From the NCBI GenBank assembly GCA_910587255.1, contig CAJUKT010000117.1, positions 1-29,129 of the forward strand: a DNA stretch of 29,129 nt, written 5' to 3'. Positions 22,168 to 29,129 of the stretch are shown piece by piece; positions within the stretch are counted from its first letter, which is position 1; each line of letters opens with the position of its first letter. Under the pieces are notes generated by a model. It ran no database searches. It saw only the letters and a list, made by a program, of their open reading frames with translations, and was not told the origin of the DNA. A program made the position numbers and the translations under genes. Source of the stretch: an uncultured Oscillospiraceae bacterium. Its GTDB lineage: Bacteria > Bacillota > Clostridia > Oscillospirales > Oscillospiraceae.

Positions 22168-22491
22168 ATGAGAAAACGTAATTGCAGAGTAGAAATCTAC
22201 TTCTCTAAGAATGAACTGGAAGTTCTCACAAAGAAAGTCCGCAAGTCGGGCCTGTCCCGTGAGGGCTACTGCCGCCGCATCCTTAACGGCGCGACGGTGA
22301 AGGAGAACCCGCCCGCCGAGGTGCCCCTGCTGATCCGGGAGGTGCGGCGCGTCGGCTACAACATCGACCAGATTTTGAAGCGGGCCAACTCCATCGGCCT
22401 GCTGGACGTGCCCCAGCTCCGCAAGGCCCTGGAGAACAACCGGGCCGTGGAGAAGCTGATCGTGGACACCTACACCACCCCCTCCGACTGA
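22168..22491 (+). CDS. mobC: MobC-like relaxosome accessory protein, 107 aa
   Basis: ATG 22168 has AAGGAGG five bases upstream. The product begins basic (MRKRNCRVEIYFSKNELEVLTKKVRKSGLSREGYCRRIL), a strand-helix-helix order typical of ribbon-helix-helix MobC proteins. It continues with PLLIREVRRVGYNIDQILKRANSIG, a MobC-like block. MobC binds near oriT and helps the relaxase melt and nick the DNA. The stop lies one base before the relaxase start, so the two are coupled. The family call is well supported by sequence and position. Confidence 0.85.
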   Translation: MRKRNCRVEIYFSKNELEVLTKKVRKSGLSREGYCRRILNGATVKENPPAEVPLLIREVRRVGYNIDQILKRANSIGLLDVPQLRKALENNRAVEKLIVDTYTTPSD

Positions 22492-22492
22492 C

Positions 22493-23920
22493 ATGGCCGT
22501 GACCTCCATCTGGCCCATCAAGGGGCGCGTGGACAGGGTGATAAACTACGCCCGGAACCCGGAAAAGACCACCGAGGGCGGCTATGCGGAACTGGCGTCC
22601 TTCCACGCTGTTGACAACGTGCTGGAGTACGCCGCCAATGAGATGAAAACCGAGCGCCGCTCCTATGTGTCCTGCCTGAACTGCCGGGAGGACACCGCCG
22701 CCGCGCAATTCATGGAAACGAAGCGTTTCTATGGCAAGCTGGGGGGCCGGGTGTGCTACCACGGCTACCAATCGTTCAAGGCGGATGAAGTGACAGCGGA
22801 GGTGGCCCATGAGATCGGCGTCAAACTGGCGCAGGAGTTATGGGGCGACCGTTTTGAGGTGGTGGTGGCGACCCACTGCAACACCGGGCACTATCACAAC
22901 CACTTTGTCATTAACTCCGTGTCCTGGGCGGATGGGAAAAAGTTTTATAATTCTCCCGCCGACTATGCCCGTATGCGGGAGGTGTCAGACCGGCTCTGCC
23001 GGGAGTATGCCATTTCTGTCATTGAGAACCCCGGTGGGCGGGGCAAAAATTACGCCGAGTGGCAGGCGGAGCAGAATGGCAAGCCCACCCACCGGGACAC
23101 CATCCGGGCTGACATTGACCGGGCCATCCTTGCGTCCACCACCGAGCGAGATTTTATCCGGGTGATGGGCGAGATGGGCTACCAATTCAAGACCCACGGC
23201 AAGGGCGGCGCTCCGCTGAAATATCCGGGGCTGAAACCGCCTGACGCGGACGGGTATTTTCGTTTCCACAAGCTGGGCGAGGGCTACACGCTGGAAGAAA
23301 TCAAGGTGCGTATTTTGCAAAATCTCCGCAAACAGGCCCCATTCCCGGAGGTGGAACACAGACCACCCCGGCGTTATCGGGTGCGGGGCCAGCCCCGCAA
23401 GAAAATCACCGGCCTGCGGGCGCTCTACTTCCGCTACTGCTACGAACTGCACATTATTGTCAAGCGACCGGCATCCGTCAAGCGGGTGTCTTTTTTGTTG
23501 CGGGAGGACATCGCCAAGCTGGACAGGCTGGACGCGGAAACCCGGTTTTTGGGCAAACGGCACATTGGCACCATCGGGGAACTGACCGCCTGCCGGGAGC
23601 AGTCATCGGCGGAGATTGACACCCTGACCGCCCAGCGCCAGGAACTCCGAAAGGAACTGCGTCGGCTGGTGCGTCAGGGCGATACCATAGCCGCCGAGGA
23701 AGTTAAAAGCAAAATCAGTACCATTTCCAGCCGTCTGAAGGTGCTGCGAAAGGAGGTGGTCTTATGTGACGGCATCGCCCAGCGTTCCGGGCAGGTCAAG
23801 GAAAACCTGGAGCGGCTGGTAAAGCAAAAGGAAACCGAACGAAAGGAGTTGAACAAGCATGAGCAGTTATTCAGGCGACGCGGCGGAGCAAGTCGTGAGG
23901 ATGTCACTGGAAACAGGTGA
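22493..23920 (+). CDS. MOBP-type relaxase, 475 aa
   Basis: ATG 22493 follows the mobC stop by one base. An N-terminal VINYARNPEKT segment holds the likely catalytic Tyr. The metal-binding motif is H128-CNTG-H133-Y-H135-N-H137-F, where the usual HxD pattern reads HxN. It is followed by FVINSV and by KFYNSPADYARMREVSDRLCREY, characteristic of Firmicutes MobA/MOBP relaxases. The C-terminal 150 residues are highly charged and coiled (TLTAQRQELRKELRRLVRQ). The enzyme nicks oriT, stays bound to the 5' end and is led to the coupling protein. Its end overlaps the pcfB-like gene by 62 bases, a strong sign of coupling. Confidence 0.9.
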   Translation: MAVTSIWPIKGRVDRVINYARNPEKTTEGGYAELASFHAVDNVLEYAANEMKTERRSYVSCLNCREDTAAAQFMETKRFYGKLGGRVCYHGYQSFKADEVTAEVAHEIGVKLAQELWGDRFEVVVATHCNTGHYHNHFVINSVSWADGKKFYNSPADYARMREVSDRLCREYAISVIENPGGRGKNYAEWQAEQNGKPTHRDTIRADIDRAILASTTERDFIRVMGEMGYQFKTHGKGGAPLKYPGLKPPDADGYFRFHKLGEGYTLEEIKVRILQNLRKQAPFPEVEHRPPRRYRVRGQPRKKITGLRALYFRYCYELHIIVKRPASVKRVSFLLREDIAKLDRLDAETRFLGKRHIGTIGELTACREQSSAEIDTLTAQRQELRKELRRLVRQGDTIAAEEVKSKISTISSRLKVLRKEVVLCDGIAQRSGQVKENLERLVKQKETERKELNKHEQLFRRRGGASREDVTGNR

Positions 23921-24740
23921 GGTGGCGGTCAAGCTGGCCGGTACGGGAGCCAAGCAGCTTGCCATCCTACTGTACGCCATCCTGCGGGAACAAAAGAAAA
24001 CCAAGGGCAAGACCCGGCTGACAAATATGCTCCGCAGCGGCAAGGAGTTGAAGGTGTTCGCCGTGAAGGACACCGACCTCCAGTTGTTTTGCCGGGAGGC
24101 CAAGAAGTACGGCGTCCTCTACTGCGTCCTGAAAGACCGGGACGCCACGGACGGCATCACTGACATTATGGTGCGGGCCGAGGACGCCAGCAAGATCAAC
24201 CGCATCTTTGAGCGGTTTGACCTCGCTACGGTGGATATGGCCGAGATCAGGAGCGAGATCGAGCGCAGCCGTGCCGAGCAGGCCACTGACCAGCCGGAAA
24301 CCCCAGCGGCGGCGGAGCCGATGACCGAGCAGGAAACCGAGGAATTTCTGGACGCGCTTTTCTCCCCCGTCCCGGAGCAGGAGGGCGAGCTGCCCGCCCC
24401 GGAGCGTACCGCCCCCGAACAGGAAATGGATGAATTTTTGGAGGCGCTGCTGGGGCCTGACCCCGCCAAGGAGGAGGGCCAGAACCAAAACCCTACGGAG
24501 GGCCGGGTGGCGAAATCCCGTCAGTCCGAGCCTACCTCAAGGCCCAAAGAGCCAGCCGGGGAGGATATTTCTGATCCCCAGGAGCGTTCCCGGCCCTCCG
24601 TCCGTAAGGAAATAGCGGAGATCAAGGCGGAGCGGCGGGAGAAAGCGGCGTCCTCCAGGGAGAAATCCAAGACCTCCAAGGGGCCGAAACACCTGGCCCC
24701 GCGCAAGAAGTATAAACCGAAACGACTGAAAGAGAGGTAA
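23859..24740 (+). CDS. PcfB/DUF3801-family conjugation protein, 293 aa
   Basis: ATG 23859 lies inside the relaxase gene with AAAGGAG about ten bases upstream. Residues 1-130 form the DUF3801 domain named after PcfB of pCF10: AAEQVVRMSLETGEVAVKLAGTGAKQLAILLYAIL, RLTNMLRSGKELKVF, FCREAKKYGVLYCVLKD, then a VRAEDASKINRIFERF helix. A long acidic, Pro-rich, disordered part contains two similar motifs (EQETEEFLDALFSPVPEQE and EQEMDEFLEALLGPDP). A basic tail ends KPKRLKER. The family works with the relaxase and coupling protein in substrate recruitment. The repeated FLxAL motifs may be docking sites, which is inference. Confidence 0.85.
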   Translation: MSSYSGDAAEQVVRMSLETGEVAVKLAGTGAKQLAILLYAILREQKKTKGKTRLTNMLRSGKELKVFAVKDTDLQLFCREAKKYGVLYCVLKDRDATDGITDIMVRAEDASKINRIFERFDLATVDMAEIRSEIERSRAEQATDQPETPAAAEPMTEQETEEFLDALFSPVPEQEGELPAPERTAPEQEMDEFLEALLGPDPAKEEGQNQNPTEGRVAKSRQSEPTSRPKEPAGEDISDPQERSRPSVRKEIAEIKAERREKAASSREKSKTSKGPKHLAPRKKYKPKRLKER

Positions 24741-24743
24741 GGC

Positions 24744-25637
24744 ATGGAAAACTTTGACGATCTGTTTGCCCCCCAGCCCGACCAGCGCGGGGACGCATCC
24801 TTTGATAAAGACGCATGGGCGGCGAGGAAACAGCAGGAGCGCGAGGGCGTCTACCAGATGATCGACACCTTTGCCCATGAGATGAGCATGGACGGGGGCC
24901 TGTTCTGCGATTACCTGGATGTGCAGGCCCGCTTTGACCGCTACTCCGTGAGCAACGCCATCCTGGTTGCCGCCCAAAAGCCGGATGCCACCAAGCTGGC
25001 CGACTTTGACACATGGAAGGCCAGCGGCGTGTACGTCAAACGGGGCGCGGGAGCCATCACCATCCTGGAACCCGGCAAGGAGTACACCCGTCAGGAGGAT
25101 GGCTCCACCGGCGTGTTCTACAACCCCAAGAAGATGTTCGACATTTCCCAGACCAACTCCACCCAGCGGGCCGCGCCCCCGGTGGCCCGTGACGGGCGTC
25201 TGCTGCTGAAAGCCCTGATGAACAACGCCCCCTGCCGTTTCGCCATCTCCAATGAACTGCCGAAGGGCGCGAACGTGGCCTATTCCGGCAAGGAGAACAC
25301 CATCCGGGTGCGGCAAGGGCTGGACGCCCCCGCCATCTTCCGGGGGCTGGCCCAGGAATTGGCCCGCGCCCACATGGATAAGGGCAGTTTTCAATGCCAG
25401 AACCCGGACTTTGTGGCGTACAGCGTGTCCTATATGCTGTGCCAGCGTAACGGCGTGTCGGTGGAGGGCTTTTCCTTTGAGCGTATGCCGGAGGAATACA
25501 GCCAGATGGACGCGCAGGCTATCCGGGGCGAGGTGGGCACCATCCGGGAAATCGCTGGAACCATCTCCGCCGATATGAACCGGCTCTTTGCCGCTCAGGA
25601 GAAAGCGCAGAAAAACCGGGACGACGGCGCGAGGTAA
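24744..25637 (+). CDS. ArdC/LtrC-like protein with degenerate peptidase site, 297 aa
   Basis: ATG 24744 comes three bases after the pcfB-like stop. The N-terminal half (about 15-120) is an ArdC-type ssDNA-binding domain: FDRYSVSNAILVAAQKPDATKLADFDTWKASG, VKRGAGAITILEP, then the KKMFDISQTN block. The C-terminal half matches the zinc-peptidase fold of these proteins, but the HExxH site reads Q204-ELA-R208, so both zinc-binding His are gone. The protein could still bind the entering single strand and shield it from restriction; peptidase activity is unlikely. The N-terminus is related to the start of the 2912-aa protein (both have AQKPDA). It is transcribed with the mob genes. Confidence 0.8.
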   Translation: MENFDDLFAPQPDQRGDASFDKDAWAARKQQEREGVYQMIDTFAHEMSMDGGLFCDYLDVQARFDRYSVSNAILVAAQKPDATKLADFDTWKASGVYVKRGAGAITILEPGKEYTRQEDGSTGVFYNPKKMFDISQTNSTQRAAPPVARDGRLLLKALMNNAPCRFAISNELPKGANVAYSGKENTIRVRQGLDAPAIFRGLAQELARAHMDKGSFQCQNPDFVAYSVSYMLCQRNGVSVEGFSFERMPEEYSQMDAQAIRGEVGTIREIAGTISADMNRLFAAQEKAQKNRDDGAR

Positions 25638-25649
25638 GGAGGGCGCTCT

Positions 25650-25841
25650 ATGCGTGATGAAAAACGAGTGGTCACGCTGAATGACTTTGAACAGCGGCTC
25701 ATGGTGCGGGGCCTGACCGACTTCCGCAACGACACGCTCCGGGACGGCAAGCCCACCCAGGATGTGGACGACCTCATTCTCAAAGTCATTGACGCGCCCA
25801 CCAAGCGGGCGAAAAGGAGGGCTGACCGTGCGGCAAGATAA
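25650..25841 (+). CDS. Small charged protein, 63 aa, unknown function
   Basis: ATG 25650 has AAGGAGGG six bases upstream. The product (MRDEKRVVTLNDFEQRLMV, then DVDDLILKVIDAPTKRAKRR) is mostly helical with a basic tail. It overlaps the virD4 start by 14 bases and holds virD4's AAAAGGAGGG ribosome site. I do not recognise a family. A role beside the coupling protein is suggested only by location. Confidence 0.65.
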   Translation: MRDEKRVVTLNDFEQRLMVRGLTDFRNDTLRDGKPTQDVDDLILKVIDAPTKRAKRRADRAAR

Positions 25842-27225
25842 ATTCTCCACGTCCCGGCTCATTCTCTACGCCTGCGGCCTGATCCCCGCCATTTGGCTGG
25901 CCCTGCTGCTGGCTCCCTATATGGGCGGCGGGCTGGTGGGGCTGGTGCGCTACGGCGGCGCGGCCCTCAATGACCCATTCCACATCGTACTGTGCGAGGA
26001 CAGCCTGAAAACTGTCCTCATTTTTATTCTGTGCTATGGGCTGGGCATTGGTATCTATCTTTCCACCGACCGCAACTACCGCAGGCGGGAGGAACACGGC
26101 TCCGCCAAGTGGGGCACGGCCCAAAGCGTCAGGAAGAAGTACGCAGACAAAAAGGCCACCGCCAACAAGATACTGACGCAGAATGTGGCGATTGGCCTGG
26201 ACGGACGCAAGCACCGCCGCAACCTCAATATTTTAGTGTGCGGCGGCTCCGGCGCTGGCAAGACGAGGTTTTTTGCAAAACCCAATATTATGAACGCCAA
26301 CACCAGCTTTGTTTGCCTCGATCCCAAGGGCGAGCTGCTGCGGGACACCGGGAACCTGTTGAAAGCCAAGGGGTACGACATTAAGGTGATCGACCTTATC
26401 AACATGGAAAAGAGCTGCTGCTACAACCCCTTTGTCTATCTCCGCAGCGACAACGACATCCAACGGCTGGTGACGAACCTCTTTAAGAACACCACGCCCA
26501 AAGGCTCACAGTCCCAAGACCCCTTCTGGGATCAGGCGGCGCAAATGCTCCTGCTGGCGCTGGTGTTCTATCTCCACTATGAAGCCCCGCCCGATGAACA
26601 GAACTTCCCGATGGTCATGGAGATGATACGGGCCGGGGAAGTCCGGGAGGAAGATGAGGACTTCCGCTCCCCGCTGGACGAACTCTTTGACCGTTTGGAA
26701 ATGCGGAACCCGGAGCATATCGCCCTGAAATACTACCGCTCCTATCACTCCGGCAGCGCCAAGACCCTGAAATCCATTCAGATCACGTTGGTGTCCCGGC
26801 TGGAGAAGTTCAACCTGGAATCGCTGGCAAGCATGACGCAGACGGATGAGATGGAGTTATGGAGCCTGGGCGAGAAAAAGACGGCCATTTTTGCCGTCAT
26901 TCCCGATAATGACGCCAGCTTTAATTTCATCATCGGTATGCTCTACACCCAGCTATTCCAACAGCTTTACTATCAGGCGGACGTGGTACACGGCGGCAGA
27001 TTGCCCGTCCATGTCCACTTTGTCATGGACGAGTTTGCCAACGTCGCCCTGCCCGATGAGTTTGACAAGCTGCTGTCCACCATGCGGAGCCGGGAAATTT
27101 CCGTGAGCATCATCATCCAGAACCTCGCCCAGCTAAAGGCCCTCTTTGAGAAACAGTGGGAGAGCATCGTGGGCAACTGTGACGAGTTTATCTATCTCGG
27201 CGGAAACGAGCAATCGACGCATGAG
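25828..27225 (+). CDS. virD4: VirD4/TraG coupling protein, 5' exon interrupted by a group II intron
   Basis: GTG 25828 has AAAAGGAGGG about ten bases upstream. Two N-terminal membrane segments (about residues 10-30 and 58-78) precede the hexameric ATPase. Walker A is GGSGAGKT (139-146), followed by the SFVCLDPKGELL block. Walker B is FVMDEF with D401-E402. The domain continues to GNCDEFIYLGGNEQSTHE (residue 466), where the sequence turns into intron beginning GTGCG at 27226. The unspliced frame adds only VRT and stops at 27237. Coupling proteins of this class are about 580-620 aa, so roughly a quarter must lie in a 3' exon beyond the window. The protein pumps relaxase-DNA into the transfer channel. 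Correct splicing would be needed to make it. Confidence 0.9.
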
Positions 27226-29129
27226 GTGCGCACGTAAGAACAGCCCATTCGCTGTTCGCGGTGCAGCTAAAATACTGCCTTGAGCAAGCAGTAGGAAAAG
27301 AATATCAAGCGATGCAAATCGCAGCCTATCACCCCCCGGCTTATCTGGACAGGGAAACCTGACAGGGAGTGTAGCATGCCGGAGAGCACGTGGTCACAGA
27401 GTTCCCCTGGGGTCACAAGGTGCAAACAGGGTGAAAATTTATGTATGAGGATGGAAGCTAAACTGCTTGAATGACAGCCGGAGATTGGGCCAAGTGCGCG
27501 CCTGCGCCGTATGGGAGCTAAACTCGGCGCTGTTCTGGCGGAGACATTTATTTGTGGTGCCTCTGTGGGATATTCCAGAACAAATCCAGCTACGGGAAAG
27601 TGGAAAACGGCGAACGTCACATTCCGAAAACATAAAATGCTCATGTTTTAGCTGTACTAAACGTGGATTGCCTAAAGCGGAATGCCCTCTCATTTGGGGC
27701 TATGGGCATCGGCCCTGAAAATCCGCCATGGCAACAGAGTCCCCATAGTAGTCTGCGGCGGTAATGCCGTCCACATGGCGAAGGGGGACAGTCTAATGTT
27801 CAATACACAGAAAGGACGGTGCGAGAGGCACTATGAGAGAACCGATCCATGTATTGAAAGGCATCCAACAAAAAGCAATCGACAAAACGTACAAGTTTCA
27901 ACGGCTATACCGGAATTTGTACAACCCTGAATTCTATCTGCTGGCCTATCAGAATATTGCCAAATCTCAAGGCAGCATGACGGCGGGCGCGGATGGAATC
28001 ACCTTGGACGGAATGAACATGGCGAGAATCGAAGCCATCATTGCGTCCATCAAAGACCGCAGCTACCAGCCGAAGCCTGCCCGCCGGACGTATATCATGA
28101 AGAAAAACGGCAAAAAGCGTCCGCTGGGCATCCCCTCCGCAAATGACAGGCTGGTGGAAGAAGTCGTGCGTATGCTGCTTGAAGCCATCTATGAACCGGC
28201 ATTTTCCAAATACTCTCACGGATTCCGACCCCACCGCAGCTGCCACACAGCGTTAAAGGAAATTCAACTGACTTTTTGTGGCACAAAGTGGATTATCGAG
28301 GGAGACATTCAGGGCTGCTTTGACAGTTTTGACCACCATGTTCTCATTGACCTGCTGCGCAAACGCATCGAGGATGAAGCCTTTCTCTCCCTGATGTGGA
28401 AGTTCCTGAAAGCGGGCTATATGGAGCAGTGGACTTATCACGCAACCCATAGCGGAACACCTCAAGGGTCTGGTATGAGCCCTATTCTTGCCAATATCTA
28501 CATGAGCGAGTTAGACCAATTTATCGCACGGAAGATGCTGGAATTCCAAAGGAAGGAGAGTTACCGAAAACCCAGCAAGGAGTACGAGAAAATACACAGA
28601 AAGTACCTGTACTGGATGAAACGCTATAAAGAACTGCGGGATATGGGCCGTTTGGATGAATCGGAGCAGGCTTTGCAGACGATGAAATCCTGCCGGAAAA
28701 TCATGTTTCAGACCAACGGCCACGACCCCTTTGACCCTGATTTCAAGTCCATTCAGTACAACCGATATGCAGATGATTTTCTTGTTGGGGTCATTGGCTC
28801 AAGGCAGGAGGCGGTAAGCCTCAAAGAGCAAATTGCGAATTTTCTGAAAGACCACCTGAAACTGACGCTGTCCATGGAAAAAACAAAGGTGACCCATTCC
28901 AGCCAACGAGTGCGCTACCTCGGCTACGACATTTTCGTCAGCCGGAGCAAAGACACCAAGCGCAGCAAAAACGGAACATTGCGCAGAGCGTGGTATGGGA
29001 CGGTGAATCTGCGGATGCCCCATGAAAAATGGCAGTCCAAACTTCAGGAATACAAAGCCTTCATCATTACGCATGACCAGCATGGCAAAGAGCAGTGGAG
29101 AGCCATGCCGCGGCGTTCTCTCGTCAACC
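27226..29129 (+). mobile_element. Group II intron inserted in virD4, 3' end outside window
   Basis: The element starts with GTGCGCACG, matching the GUGYG 5' consensus. About 600 bases (27238-27832) hold no gene and should fold into intron RNA domains I to III. The maturase gene follows in the expected domain IV place. CTCATG at 27640-27645 can pair with the last six exon bases CATGAG (27220-27225), an EBS1-IBS1 pairing. GATTG at 27483-27487 may pair with CAATC at 27211-27215 as EBS2-IBS2, which is weaker. Domains V and VI and the 3' junction are beyond the window. Confidence 0.85.
27833..29129 (+). CDS. ltrA: Group II intron reverse transcriptase/maturase, 3' truncated by window
   Basis: ATG 27833 opens a frame that reaches the window end (432 codons) with no stop; AGAGG lies just upstream. 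The reverse-transcriptase blocks are in order: SMTAGADGIT (block 0), PARRTYIMKKNGKKRPLGIPSANDR (block 1-2), FRPHRSCHTAL, WIIEGDIQGCFDSFDH (block 3), SGTPQGSGMSPILANIYM (block 4), YNRYADDFLVG with YADD at 312-315 (block 5), KTKVTHSSQRVRYLGYDI (block 6-7). The enzyme helps the intron splice and copies it into new DNA sites. Domain X and any endonuclease domain lie beyond the window. All visible catalytic residues are intact, so the intron could be mobile. Confidence 0.93.
   Translation, partial: MREPIHVLKGIQQKAIDKTYKFQRLYRNLYNPEFYLLAYQNIAKSQGSMTAGADGITLDGMNMARIEAIIASIKDRSYQPKPARRTYIMKKNGKKRPLGIPSANDRLVEEVVRMLLEAIYEPAFSKYSHGFRPHRSCHTALKEIQLTFCGTKWIIEGDIQGCFDSFDHHVLIDLLRKRIEDEAFLSLMWKFLKAGYMEQWTYHATHSGTPQGSGMSPILANIYMSELDQFIARKMLEFQRKESYRKPSKEYEKIHRKYLYWMKRYKELRDMGRLDESEQALQTMKSCRKIMFQTNGHDPFDPDFKSIQYNRYADDFLVGVIGSRQEAVSLKEQIANFLKDHLKLTLSMEKTKVTHSSQRVRYLGYDIFVSRSKDTKRSKNGTLRRAWYGTVNLRMPHEKWQSKLQEYKAFIITHDQHGKEQWRAMPRRSLVN

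Noticed and set aside
24537..25862. Open antisense frame of 441 codons on the - strand
   Set aside because: It is opposite the pcfB-like and ArdC-like genes, which have clear families and ribosome sites; the antisense product is low-complexity with no recognisable motif.
25828..27237. virD4 as a simple truncated pseudogene
   Set aside because: The frame is intact up to a GTGCG intron boundary with matching IBS1/EBS1, so interruption by a splicing intron explains the early stop better.
27439..27930. Short frames on both strands in the intron 5' part
   Set aside because: The region is expected to be structured intron RNA; the frames have no ribosome site or family.

Overview
The window is an internal part of a Gram-positive conjugative or integrative conjugative element (ICE). 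It probably comes from a high-GC gut clostridium (Oscillospiraceae/Lachnospiraceae type). The host is inferred from strong AGGAGG ribosome sites, the GC-rich codon use of the backbone, a Cna-B surface protein with a sortase-like motif, and a relaxase/PcfB/ArdC-like/VirD4 gene order typical of Firmicutes elements. No attachment site, integrase or antibiotic-resistance gene is visible, so the element ends lie outside the window.

Layout. (1) 1-1545: C-terminal part of a surface adhesin with Cna-B/SpaA-like repeats, ending in LPRTGY with no membrane anchor. (2) 1600-6910: a run of small and medium accessory genes on the + strand, including three tandem paralogues of about 315 aa, with an intrinsic terminator before the third copy. 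(3) 6914-15652: one 2912-aa polyvalent protein joining an ArdC-like N-terminus, a MutS domain I-like segment, an N6-adenine methylase and an SNF2-type helicase. A complete tnpV gene with its own promoter and ribosome site lies inside it in another frame. (4) 15662-16815: a small unknown gene and a class III fic gene. (5) 16818-18168: an inverted, more AT-rich two-gene cassette (a protein of unknown function and a cysteine-less MGMT/ATL-like protein), bracketed by two copies of a structured direct repeat. (6) 18184-20781: a DUF3848-like gene, a TOPRIM primase-like gene, parM, a ParR-like gene and an iteron array resembling a centromere. (7) 20816-22080: a 55-aa gene, a possible oriT, and a Fic toxin with a VbhA-type antitoxin on the - strand. 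(8) 22168-27225: a mobilization operon of mobC, relaxase, pcfB-like gene, degenerate ArdC/LtrC-like gene, a small gene and virD4. (9) 27226 to the end: a group II intron that interrupts virD4 and carries a reverse transcriptase/maturase running off the window.

How the parts fit. MobC and the relaxase would nick oriT, and VirD4 would couple the strand to the transfer channel. The primase-like protein, helicase-methylase and ArdC-like proteins would process or protect the incoming strand. ParM/ParR with the iterons would stabilise a circular form. The two Fic modules and the inverted cassette look like cargo. The most notable observations are the tnpV gene overprinted inside the giant protein gene, the covarying repeat pair around the inverted cassette, and the iteron array after parMR.
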